Positions 55,601 through 64,000 of a stretch of DNA of 64,000 nucleotides are shown here, one piece after another (position 1 is the first letter of the stretch; every line of letters starts with the position of its first letter). The notes under the pieces are model-generated. The model saw only the letters and a list, made by a program, of their open reading frames with translations, did not search any database and was not told where the DNA came from. The stretch is from assembly GCA_905116865.2 (NCBI GenBank), contig CAJHNH020008450.1, positions 532,310 through 596,309 of the forward strand. The letters run 5' to 3'. Source of the stretch: Candidula unifasciata. Lineage: Eukaryota > Mollusca > Gastropoda > Stylommatophora > Geomitridae. Both the position numbers and the translations under genes were made by a program.

Positions 55601-55874
55601 AAAACGAAAGAACGAACTTTATTTTCAAAGGGTCAATAAGTGGGCACACAAACACGTCTTACATTCGGCCCTTCCAAACACCCGTCTTTCACACAGCAGT
55701 TGTATTTTAGAGAGAGAGAGAAAGAGAGAGGGAGAGGGGGAAGAAGGAGAGAGAAAGGAGGGTAAAGCAGTGGCTTCTAGATGCTGTCAACCGTTTCCAG
55801 TAGGAATTTGCCAGTTTGGATCTGCATGTTCATTGAGTCTGTCACTATCAGACTTTTTTAAATCTTCTTCTTCT

Positions 55875-56155
55875 TCTTTGCGTTCACCGGCTGTAAACTC
55901 ATGTGGAAAGTTTTGGTTGTTTAATCTAAGTCTGGACTTTAGACTTGATCCAGAACCTGAGTGCTGCGTGCACATTTTACAAATTTGATTTAATTGTATG
56001 CAGACTGCTGGTTCCTTGCCTCTCCGGCAGATGCACTCCGACTTTGAAGGAAACCCCAAATAATCGACTCTTACGACATGCTTGTTGGCGAGGCAGTTGG
56101 TCTATTTTTGTTTTCCCCACAATGGGACTACATAACCCACACGGGAATCTTGATT
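55875..56155 (+). repeat. SINE-H, copy C of the triplication
   Basis: Same blocks as at 51430, with a few bases missing at about 55975 (CACATTTTACAAATTTG). Confidence 0.9.
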
Positions 56156-56263
56156 AGATTACCGGTAAAGAAGTCATGCAAAACACAAAAGTGTATATTG
56201 GATTTTCCTAACACACACAAACACATACATACACATATATATAAATACACACACACACACAAA

Positions 56264-56288
56264 CATATATATTATATATTATATATAT

Positions 56289-56356
<68 letters not shown>
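56264..56356. repeat. TA repeat, copy C
   Basis: About 90 bp of TA with ATTATATATT interruptions. Confidence 0.96.
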
Positions 56357-56359
<3 letters not shown>

Positions 56360-57499
56360 GCTGTACCCGACCACGCGTTGCTGTGGCATAGTGTGGCTAA
56401 ATGGAAAAGAAAGAAAATAGAAATCGCACGTATGGTTTACTGCGCACATACTGAGATAGTCTTAGAAACCCCCCCCCCCCCCCCCCCCCCCCCCTTTCCC
56501 AAATCCACCAACTACTCGCTCCCTCATCAGAGGCTTTTGAAAAAGAAAGACAATAGAAATCGCACATGTCTAATATAGTTAATGTCGCAATCATTCTCTG
56601 CACAGATATAGAGATAGCTGGTTTGCCACTTTAGAACACGCAACATATAATTGCGTCTTTATATTAGTGGTCGTTTAAATGGTATTATTAGCACAGAAAA
56701 AAAAATGGTTATTTAGTTATCACATGCCAAAGATGTTTGTATTTTTTTTTTTTTTTTTTTTTTTTGTTGTAGGCGACGGAAGTAAAGCTTACTACTGTAC
56801 TTGTAAATAACCAAGTAAGTCGTAAAAAAAAAGAGAATAAGGAGGTAGCGTTAGTAAAATATAAACAACTAAAGAAATGAAAACTTAAAAATCATGCGTT
56901 AAGTTAACAATTTCTGCCATCACCCCCTCCCCTTCCCCATCCACCGAATACTGCTCTCTCCCTCGTCGAAGGATTTGAAAGTCATCACCCGACGATATTT
57001 TTTGTAACTGACGTTGATACCCCTGTCCATCCGGACTAAAATAGGAAGCAGGAGTTGTAATGAGTAGTAAATGCGGCTAGTGTAATATTTACCACATTAT
57101 CCTTCAAGTACCAGTACAACTACCACCACCACCGCCACCACAATAACTAAAATAACGTCACTACTATCTGTTTTACCGTTGCAGTAGACAGGGAGTCGTG
57201 AGCCAGAGGATTTGGCGCCGCAACGCTAATGCTATCGCCACGGACTGGTCAGGTTAGGACGTGTAATTTCGTTCCCCGACAGAAAAATGTCATCACCTTA
57301 CCGGCGGTCTCCCACATGACTGCACTACGGTGTAACCACTCAATCACAACTACTATTACTGCTACTTGAGTGGGTAAGGCAGTTACTTTGACTTAAAGCT
57401 CTTTCAGTTACCGGTTTATGCTACCCCCCCCCCTCCCCCCCCCTCCGCCCCTCCTAATTTACTGACTACTCTTTGCTTCATCGAAGTAGTTTGGAGGCC

Positions 57500-57640
57500 C
57501 GTCTCTCTAGCGAAGTTGGCTAAACCGGATTTCGCGGTGAGCGGGTGACGAGCTCCTTGTGGTCCGGGTTCACTCCCGGGGGTGGGCAGAAAAGCCACAT
57601 TTCTCCCAGATTTACGGTATTTAAAATGGAATCAAGGCCG
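57500..57640 (+). repeat. tRNA-SINE fragment
   Basis: GCGGTGAGCGGGTGACGAGC then GGTCCGGGTTCACTCCCGGG, a good box B. A body fragment GCAGAAAAGCCACATTTCTC follows. It belongs to none of the families above. Confidence 0.5.
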
Positions 57641-57969
57641 AAAGGTTGCGATATCCATAATACCGAGCCTAAGGGTTAACAACTCATGGCTTCTGGATAC
57701 TAAAACAAACAAACAAGTAGTTTGGAGAAATAAAAACCAAGTAAAATGCAACGAAAACAGGAAAAATACACCATAATTACGAAATGAACGCTATGATAGA
57801 CAACACAGCCTAATCCCAACGCAATGTCAGAAGAAATAATTAAATCGAAATGAAAATAAATGGAAATCTATGAAAATTCAGCGTAACCATGCAATAAGAA
57901 AGTTTGAAATGAAATCATAAGTTTGCCAAATGGTCAAATTTAATTATCAACTGGTTTACCCACATACTC

Positions 57970-57971
<2 letters not shown>

Positions 57972-58003
<32 letters not shown>
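57972..58003. repeat. T homopolymer
   Basis: About 31 T residues. Confidence 0.93.
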
Positions 58004-58005
<2 letters not shown>

Positions 58006-58007
58006 TA

Positions 58008-58175
58008 TTTATTGCCACATGGCTAGTGCAGTCGCCACGACAGAGCAGGTCTGGGTTTTATTTTGCCCCTGGGTAAAAAAAAAAAAAAAAGGGAAACTGC
58101 CGTACAGGGCATTCGAACTCTCGTCTCCCGCACGGGAACCCTGTGTACTAATCATTCGACGAGCCAACCACTGCT
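58008..58175 (-). repeat. SINE-G
   Basis: GCCACATGGCTAGTGCAGTC, GGGCATTCGAACTCTCGTCT (box B inverted) and head side GTACTAATCATTCGACGAGC. An A15 run interrupts it at 58077-58090. Confidence 0.6.
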
Positions 58176-58619
58176 TCTGAAGAACGAAAAGAGAACAAAA
58201 CTACCCAAGATCTATGTCCCGATTCTAACACAACTCAAAACAGAAGACAATTGTTTTCTCATCAACAGATATCCCAGATATAAACTTCAAGTATTATTGA
58301 AACGGCACAATAATAGAAATCGTACGTGTCTAACACGGTAAATGTCGCAATCATTGGTTGCGCAAACATAGAACCCCCCCCCCCCCCCACCCTTCTCTTC
58401 CCCTTTCTCAAATCCACCGACTACTCTCTAACTCATCGAAGGTGTTTGAAAATAAAAAAAAAATCGTGTCTAATATGGCTAGCGTTGCAATCAGCGATAT
58501 AGAGATAGTCTGGTTTGCTGTACGGGTGGATGTTGAAAATAGAGCGTCCCGTGTCTACTGCGCATGCACTGTGAAAGACGATCGCGTATGCGCATTTACT
58601 AACTTGGTGAAATGAGTAT

Positions 58620-59250
58620 TGACGCTTGGAATGAATCTTGGTTAGGCCGACGTCACTCGACATGTACCTTGACGTAGACCTTGTCTTACGACGTATCTGC
58701 TCTCGTCATGGCTCACTCTCTGGATGATTACTACAACATAACTTGCACTGCTCTAACGTCTAGGGTTGATAACAGAAACGCCACTCGGCTTCTTTGTACA
58801 TGCTATCAGTTTATTCTGGCACATTTATTCAACATGCTCCAACAATTATTCACACTTGCATCGCTTGCGACATATTCAAATACTGGTCATTCGCGCGACA
58901 AAAGATCTACATCTTCAATTAACACAACTGTCCTCTACGACTTCAGGTAACCAATTGACCTCGAGTCTAACTCGGGCTTCCCCTCGCTTACTCGACCAGC
59001 CACAAGTGTCTAGTGTCGTCACTTGTTGCACGGACTTTCTGCTTGCCGCAATGCCCTCGTGGAGACCATGCAAAGCACCTCATCAAAGTGGCTATAATTA
59101 AATGTCACTAAAAATTTAAATATTAGTTTCGAAGATTTTTCCAACAAATGTGGTCAACTATCTCTAACAATGACAGGTAGAATTTCAAACCATGATGGGT
59201 AAACATCCGGTATCAAAACAAGCATATCCTGAAAATTTCAGCTAAATCGG
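58620..59250. other. Unassigned sequence
   Basis: Two overlapping frames (58681-58950 and 58766-59101) have no recognisable domain. It may be the body of the candidate element above. Confidence 0.35.
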
Positions 59251-59439
59251 TTCAGTAGTTTCCGATTCTATAGCTCATAAACAAACACACAAACATTGAT
59301 TTATATATATATAAATATATATATAAGTCGATGACACAAACCGAGATGAGATAGCTTGGCTGTGTGACCAAAATACCCTGGTATCAGCTATCTAAATGAG
59401 TCATGCTGAGGAACTATGGTTAACACAGACTAAGTGACA

Positions 59440-59582
59440 GCAACGTTAATTATGGAACGACAGCATCAAGAAACGCAAAAAGTAAATGAAGATCAACTTA
59501 TAAACATAGTAAAAAGGGCGCACAGAAGATCCTTACATCTCCCCTATTTCGACTAGGTAAACAAAGGAAGAGGAGACGGAAA
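59440..59582 (+). pseudogene. Probable LINE 3' end leading into GAA array
   Basis: One frame reads VNEDQLINIVKRAHRRSLHL then PYFD before a stop, comparable to RARDRTLYLP of LINE-B. The stop is followed by GGAAGAGGAGACGG and then the GAA array. Confidence 0.4.
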
Positions 59583-59770
59583 GATGATGAAGAAGAAGAA
59601 GAAGAAGAAGAAGAAGAAGAAGAAGAAGAAGAAGAAGAAGAAGAAGAAGAAGAAGAAGAAGAAGAAGAAGAAGAAGAAGAAGAAGAAGAAGAAGAAGAAG
59701 AAGAAGAAGAAGAAGAAGAAGAAGAAGAAGAAGAAAAAAAGAAGAAGAAGAAGAAAAAAGAAAAAGAAGA
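59583..59770. repeat. GAA microsatellite, left part
   Basis: (GAA)n with AAAAAG interruptions near 59735-59768. It continues conceptually at 60549-60590 on the other side of the inserted element. Confidence 0.96.
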
Positions 59771-59779
59771 AGTCGAAGA

Positions 59780-60548
59780 GGCTCTCCTCCGAACTACTAC
59801 TCCCGCATTATGGCGGCCTGAAATATCCTTACTGGGCTCAGTCCAATTAAAAATATGCGAACTTCCGGCGACGAACGAATCACGGCAAAACTGGGATCGG
59901 CTCCGTATAGCGAAACAAATGCTCTAACAGGGTCTCAGCGATATGTTAATTGCGGACCTGTTTCTATGACTATGCCTCACCACCGACCGTGTCCCCCGCG
60001 CCGCTACGCGCAGCGCGGGACTAAACTATATGGCTGGGACTCACGGGCAGCAGCTACCGCACCTCCTGCAACTTCCTCCAATTAATTTGCTGATGAGTAC
60101 CAGGCATCTAGTTTAGCCCCCATCCGCGCCGCGCGTAGCGGCGCGTAGCGGCGCGGGGGTTACATGCCGGCGGTGAGTGTAACCACGTTTTGCGCATGCC
60201 GAAAAGTTTGAGGACAACAACGACGCTAATCTGCGGCGGCGCACGTGGTCTCCCTGCCATGTAGCTTTTATCGTCTGCAGAAACGCTCGAAAGTGTCAAC
60301 GGTCGCTATTATTGTCTGCTACTATCGTCTGCTGTGTTGCGTCTCTTAAAATTGTCAGGTAATCAGAAACAATAAGAAACTGGTCCGCAATTAGACCCTG
60401 TAAGAGCATTTGTTTCGCTATACGGAGCCGATCCTAGTTTTGCCGCGATTCGTTCGTCGCCGGAAGTTCGCATATTTTTAATAGGACTGAGCCCAGTAAG
60501 GATATTTGTTCGGCCCGCCTGGCCGGGGTAGAAATTCGGAGGAGAGCC
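59780..60548. mobile_element. 769-bp inverted-repeat (foldback-like) element in a GAA array
   Basis: The left arm 59780 to about 59970 and the right arm about 60378-60548 are inverted copies: outer GGCTCTCCTCCGAA, shared CGCATATTTTTAAT, CTATACGGAGCCGATC and GGTCCGCAATTA. The left arm has about 15 extra bases near 59930. GAAGA lies outside both ends, compatible with a 5-bp duplication but ambiguous inside GAA repeats. The core contains CpG-rich inverted blocks CCCCGCGCCGCTACGCG (59994) and GCGTAGCGGCGCGGGG (about 60143). There is no transposase frame. Confidence 0.8.
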
Positions 60549-60588
60549 GAAGAAGAAGAAGAAGAAGAAGAAGAAGAAGAAGAAGAAG

Positions 60589-60625
<37 letters not shown>
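60549..60625. repeat. GAA then AAC microsatellite, right part
   Basis: (GAA)n to about 60590, then (CAA)n to about 60625. Confidence 0.96.
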
Positions 60626-60714
60626 TCCACAACAAAAACAACTATAAATAAATAAAAACTTTAGTAACGAGAAACCAAAAATAAAATCAATATGAACAAC
60701 AACAAGCGACCTAC

Positions 60715-61006
60715 TTGGCTCTATCCCTGACAGTGGCGGCACTACCAGGTTGTTCCTGCTGGCAGATGGCAAGAAAGGGAAGTAACTGCCTCGTCTGATA
60801 GGTGGCAACGCCCGGAACGAAGCATCAGCCGTTGTGTGGATCTCCGATGCTCTGGAAGGAGCCCTAGAGAACAGGGACACCGAGGAGAAGGAAAACACTG
60901 GGTTTTCCTGGCCCAGGTCAGGCGGTGATTGCAGTGAATGATTGATCAGGTTGTCTTTGGAGCCATCGCTGGGACTTGGAAGTTCCACTTTCTTGGATGG
61001 TGTGCC
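60715..61006 (-). CDS. Candidate host protein-coding exon, function unknown
   Basis: Not recognised. On the minus strand a 292-bp segment lies between a good acceptor (GCATCTTTTTTCAG before 61006) and a plausible donor (GAGCCAA then GTAGGT, intron from 60714); AG then GTCGCT four bases on is an alternative donor. It is open in phase 0 for 97 codons plus one base. The composition is unlike any repeat here: a serine- and proline-rich, probably disordered segment starting GTPSKKVELPSPSDGSKDNL, then QSPPDLGQENPVFSFSSVSL, TTADASFRALPPIRRGSYFP and NNLVVPPLSG. RRGS fits a basophilic-kinase site. There is no domain or membrane segment. The ATG at 61027 lies in the acceptor tract and is probably not the start. 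A SINE-E sits in the presumed upstream intron and a GAA array in the downstream one. Confidence 0.45.
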
Positions 61007-61061
61007 CTGAAAAAAGATGCTAGACATGGTAAAATCGGGAGATGTGAACCAGCGTCATTGC

Positions 61062-61285
61062 ACACGACGTCCTTTTTAGGACGTAATTTTTCGTTATTTG
61101 AAGCCCCACTCTGGCTTTTGCCAGGGGTCGCAATATAGGCAGGCCATAAATATGGCCAAATGTCTGAACGCGGTTTCTGGGACCTCTCCACGGCGACCCT
61201 CATCCGCATGGTGGCACTTTGTGTCATCGGGTGTTTATCGCTTGTGTGATGTCCTGGTGGGGTAGAAAGTCATTCATTCATTCAC
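61062..61285 (+). repeat. SINE-E with ATTC tail
   Basis: ACGTAATTTTTCGTTATTTG, GAACGCGGTTTCTGGGACCT, GCATGGTGGCACTTTGTGTC and TCCTGGTGGGGTAGAAAGTC, then (ATTC)n. Confidence 0.9.
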
Positions 61286-61309
61286 GGTTATGAAACGTGT
61301 CGTGTATTT

Positions 61310-61535
61310 TACAACACTTCCAGTCCTTTTGAGGATGAAATTTTTCGTTATTTGAAGCCCTACTCTGGCTTCGCCAGGGGCCGCAATATAGCCTGGCCAT
61401 AAATATGGTCTAAAGGCTGAAGGCGGTTTCTGGGACCTCTCCACGGTGATACTCACCCACATGGTGGTACATTGTGTCATCGGGTGTTTATCGCTTTTGT
61501 GATGTCCTGGTGGGGTAGAAAGTCAGTCAGTCAGA
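61310..61535 (+). repeat. SINE-E with AGTC tail
   Basis: GATGAAATTTTTCGTTATTT, GAAGGCGGTTTCTGGGACCT and the same 3' end GGTGGGGTAGAAAGTC, then (AGTC)n. It follows the previous copy by 25 bp in the same orientation. Confidence 0.9.
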
Positions 61536-61544
61536 CGGTTATAA

Positions 61545-61800
61545 ACCATAAGTGCTCTGCCACCAGTGCAGACAGCTGATAAGAAACTGTCCGCCTGTGT
61601 CGCCGTATGCACGCAACTCCGTAGCTACAGCGACGTTCCTCCATATACTTCAGTTTTAACTCTGGTGCCTATTACCTAGAGCCTGGGTGAACCCCGGGAA
61701 CCGCCCGGTTTTGAACACCGGCCGTGGACTGCAGCGAGTCGCAGCTGGATTTAAAAGCGAGTCTCCTATCGACTGCGCTAACGCAATGGTAATTCTTTAA
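61545..61800 (-). repeat. SINE-F-like and tRNA-like fragments
   Basis: ATAAACCATAAGTGCTCTGC (F-related) at 61545. At 61730-61795, inverted, CCATTGCGTTAGCGCAGTCG (box A) and a weak box B. Confidence 0.45.
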
Positions 61801-62050
61801 TTAGTGACCTAAACTATAAACTAGTCTGTAATACAAGGTTGAAAGGGATTTAAAGGAAAACCTTAAAAGTTTGATAGAAATTACTATAACGATGCCTTGT
61901 CTTGTAACCTGTCAATACCTTTTGTTATGGATGTCAAGAGTGACATCACGATGCAGATGAACATATTGACGTTCTAATGATAGTTTAAAGATGACCGCCT
62001 ATTTCTAACATTTTATATCTTCTTGTTTGTATTTGTTTCATTGTCCGCTT
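61801..62050. other. Unassigned sequence
   Basis: AT-rich, no frame of note, no family recognised. Confidence 0.35.
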
Positions 62051-62051
62051 C

Positions 62052-62095
62052 TATCGTAAGCTGATGAAGGCGTTCGAACCACTACGTTCATTTTA
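62052..62095 (+). ncRNA. Hammerhead-like core, second related copy
   Basis: AAGCTGATGAAGGCGTTCGA then ACCACTACGTTCATTT aligns with 10750-10790 (TAAGCTGCTGATGAGGGCTTTC). CTGATGA is intact; the GAAAC side is changed. Confidence 0.3.
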
Positions 62096-62322
62096 TCGTT
62101 CCTGGTTGTGTTATTGTTATCCTGTTAACAGCACAATACGGGGCGAACTACAGGCAGGGGCACTCACACTACGAGGACCCCCGAGGAACTAGCTAGCTCT
62201 GGAGACAGAGGCTAAGATCCCCCCCCCCCCGGGTACTCCCACTAGTCGAAAGGGGAAGATGATGATCATAGAGTGAGAGGCCCACACACATACACACACT
62301 ACCTACAAGGACTACGTTAGCG

Positions 62323-62528
62323 TCTGCGGCTTAGACGTTGCTAACGAGCTTCGCAATACCGGGATGAAGGTGCGATTCCAGCTGCGGATGGTTTGTCACG
62401 TTGGTTTTGACAGTGGTACCGAGAGCTGACCGTTCAATGACAATGGCGAACTACTGCAAATAAAATTTGTCTTGAAAAACCACAACAGCCAAAAAATGCT
62501 GGCGTTGGTTTTGCAACGTCTAGAACTC
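62323..62528 (+). repeat. SINE-C
   Basis: Head GCGTCTGCGGCTTAGACG, box B AAGGTGCGATTCCAGCTG, tail TTGAAAAACCACAACAGCC and GGTTTTGCAACGTC. Confidence 0.87.
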
Positions 62529-62536
62529 TCAAAGGT

Positions 62537-62662
62537 CAGCTCTCTCTACCACTGTCGAAACCAACACAAGACGGTCTACTGCAAAATCGCCTGCAGCTGG
62601 GTTCAAACCCAGTACGCCGGCAATATAAAGCACGTTCGCAACGCCTAAGTCACAAACGCCGA
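62537..62662 (-). repeat. SINE-C 5' half, inverted relative to its neighbour
   Basis: CTACCACTGTCGAAACCAAC, CAGCTGGGTTCAAACCCAGT (box B) and head AACGCCTAAGTCACAAACGC. Its 3' half is missing. Confidence 0.83.
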
Positions 62663-62727
62663 CGTCCCATAATAAGCATGTCGTAAAGAGTAGAAGTAGA
62701 GGAGTAGAAAAGGAAGAGGAGTAGAAA

Positions 62728-63330
62728 AGGAAGAAGAAGAAGAAGAAGAAGAAGAAGAAGAAGAAGAAGAAGAAGAAGAAGAAGAAGAAGAAGAAGAAGA
62801 AGAAGAAGAAGAAGAAGAAGAAGAAGAAGAAGAAGAAGAAGAAAAAGAAGAAGAAGAAGAAGAAGAAGAAGAAGAAGAAGAAGAAGAAGAAGAAGAAGAA
62901 GAAGAAGAAGAAGAAGAAGAAAGGGAAAAAAGGAAGAACAAAGAGTAAAGAATGAAGAAGGGAAGAATGAAGAAGAAAGGATGAAGAGGGAAGAAGGAAA
63001 TAAACTAGAAGTACTAAAGAAAGAAAACAGAAAGCAAAAAAAAAAAAAAAGAAACAAACAAACAAACAAACAAACAAACAAACAAACAAAGAAGAAGGAA
63101 GAAGAAAAAAAGAAGAAGAAACAATAGGAAGAAAGAAAAAGGAAAAAGAAGGAAGAAGAAGGTAGAAGAGAGAAGAAGAAGAAATAAAAAGAGGGAAGAA
63201 AGGGAGGGAAGAAGAGGGTAAAAGAAGAAGAAACAAGGAGAAAGAAGAAAGCAGAAGAAAGTAGGTGGGAAAAAAAGAAGAAGAGGAAAGAGGAAGAATT
63301 AAACAACACAAGAAGAAAGAAGGAGAAAGA
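62728..63330. repeat. GAA array, impure purine tract and AAAC repeat
   Basis: Near-pure (GAA)n at 62731-62922, then GGAAGAA-type purine text with A15 (63036-63050) and (AAAC)n at 63051-63090. Read on the other strand it gives 219-260 codon artefact frames. Confidence 0.96.
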
Positions 63331-63505
63331 AGGAAAAAGAAGAAGAAGAAGAAGAAGAAGAAGAAGAAGAAGAAGAAGAAGAAGAAGAAGAAGAAGAAGA
63401 AGAAGAAGAAGAAGAAGAAGAAGAAGAAGAAGAAGAAGAAGAAGAAGAAGAAGAAGAAGAAGAAGAAGAAGAAGAAGAAGAAGAAGAAGATGAAGAAGAA
63501 GAGAT
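63331..63505. repeat. GAA microsatellite
   Basis: About 165 bp of (GAA)n ending in GATGAAGAAGAAGAGATGG. Confidence 0.97.
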
Positions 63506-63536
63506 GGAGGAGGAGTAAACTGTCAATGATTTTTAC

Positions 63537-64000
63537 TTCGAATACTTAACCTAACGACGAACTGGACTATTAGCTCGTATTTACAACTAACATGTGCCTT
63601 ATCAAACTGATCTATAAGCTATGTTTACAATGAATACTCCCCTTAACAATCTGGACTGTAAGCTAGAATTCACAATGAACACTTCTTGTAGCGAACTAAA
63701 CTATGTTTAGAATGAACGCTTGCTTACTTGAAACAGTCCATAAACATGAATTTGCAAATAACGGTCCGTTTTTTGTTTTTTAAGTTACTGGACAAAATGG
63801 TGTTTAAAACAAATACTCCCTGTAACAAAGTGGACTCTAGGTCGATGTTTGCAACAAATACTCTCTTTTGCAAACTGGGCTATAGGCTGGTGTTATCAAT
63901 GAATACTCCCTTTAACAAAGTGCACTGCAGGATGGTGTTTACAAAGAATACTCCCTCTAACAAAGTGCGCTATAGGCTGGTGTTTGCAACGAATACTCCC
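63537..64000. repeat. 45-bp minisatellite running off the window
   Basis: Units ACTCCCTTTAACAAAGTGCA, CTGCAGGATGGTGTTTACAA, AGAAT recur with a 45-bp step, best from about 63805 onward; left units are diverged. The array continues past 64000. Confidence 0.88.

Larger units (their letters stand above)
50106..57399. repeat. Tandem triplication of a block of about 2.7 kb
   Basis: Copy A 50106-52918, copy B 52919-54721, copy C 54722-57399. Each starts at the ATTTTCTGTTCTA text inside LINE-A and ends at GGCAGTTACTTTGACTTAAA. Copy B lacks about 0.9 kb: its GA-rich tract joins directly to CGTTGCTGTGGCATAGTG at about 53715. B and C share differences from A, such as CTCTATCGAG for CTCTAACGAG and the loss of a TCGCAATCATTGTC segment. 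Confidence 0.95.
56357..59320 (+). mobile_element. Candidate TA-flanked non-autonomous element
   Basis: The left end CTGTACCCGACCACGCGTTG sits directly after (TA)n. About 2.95 kb to the right the text CGGTTCAGTAGTTTCCGATT, then ATAGCTCATAAACAAACACA and ACATTGATTTATATATATAT, resembles a right end common in invertebrate repeats and again runs into a TA tract. There is no coding capacity. The span includes SINE-G pieces and subrepeats (the AATAGAAATCGTACGTGTCT unit near 58316, as at 56565). Whether the two ends belong to one element is inferred. Confidence 0.4.

Noticed and set aside
62529..63549. 219-260 codon frames near the right edge
   Set aside because: Translations of GAA, GGAAGAA and AAAC arrays.

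Overview
This window looks like non-coding, repeat-saturated nuclear DNA of an animal. There are no bacterial-style operons. There are many tRNA-derived SINEs, 3' remnants of non-LTR retrotransposons (LINEs), MITE-like DNA transposons, long GAA/TTC microsatellites and several minisatellites. The SINE structures (tRNA-like head, box A and box B, family-specific body, microsatellite tail) and the LINE C-terminal peptides resemble those seen in lophotrochozoans. A mollusc, perhaps a gastropod, is my inference; the sequence does not prove it. Almost all long open frames here are translations of simple repeats (poly-Ser, Leu, Phe, Lys, Glu, Arg) and are not genes.

Layout. 1-32.7 kb is a mosaic of SINEs (named here families A, C, D, E, F, G and H), LINE 3' ends (named LINE-A to LINE-E), RNase H-like remnants, and GAA/TTC arrays near 1.9, 6.1, 12.4, 14.6, 17.2 and 17.9 kb. 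It also holds a purine-rich minisatellite at 19-20 kb, ACAG and TCTG arrays at 24.1 and 29.6 kb, and a 15-bp minisatellite at 26.8-27.4 kb that repeats a CRE-like half-site about 40 times. 32,706-40,466 is a satellite of about 127 copies of a 61-bp monomer, with local higher-order structure, abutting the head of a family A SINE. 40.5-49.8 kb returns to mosaic, with a TTC plus CTA array at 41.5-42.3 kb, three LINE-E 3' ends at 46.4-47.5 kb and a 35-base G run at 49.7 kb. 50,106-57,399 is a tandem triplication of a block of about 2.7 kb; the central copy has a large internal deletion. 59.6-60.6 kb is a GAA array split by a 769-bp inverted-repeat element. 60,715-61,006 (minus) is the one stretch that looks like a host coding exon. 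The right edge has more GAA arrays and a 45-bp minisatellite that runs off the window.

No gene works with another here. The organising theme is retroelement 3' ends, their simple-sequence tails, and later expansion or nesting. The best-supported general observation is that GAA (TTC on the other strand) tracts repeatedly start directly after LINE 3' ends, always with GAA on the LINE sense strand. This suggests that retrotransposon tails seed the microsatellites that dominate the window. All family assignments are from reading by eye; no database search was possible.
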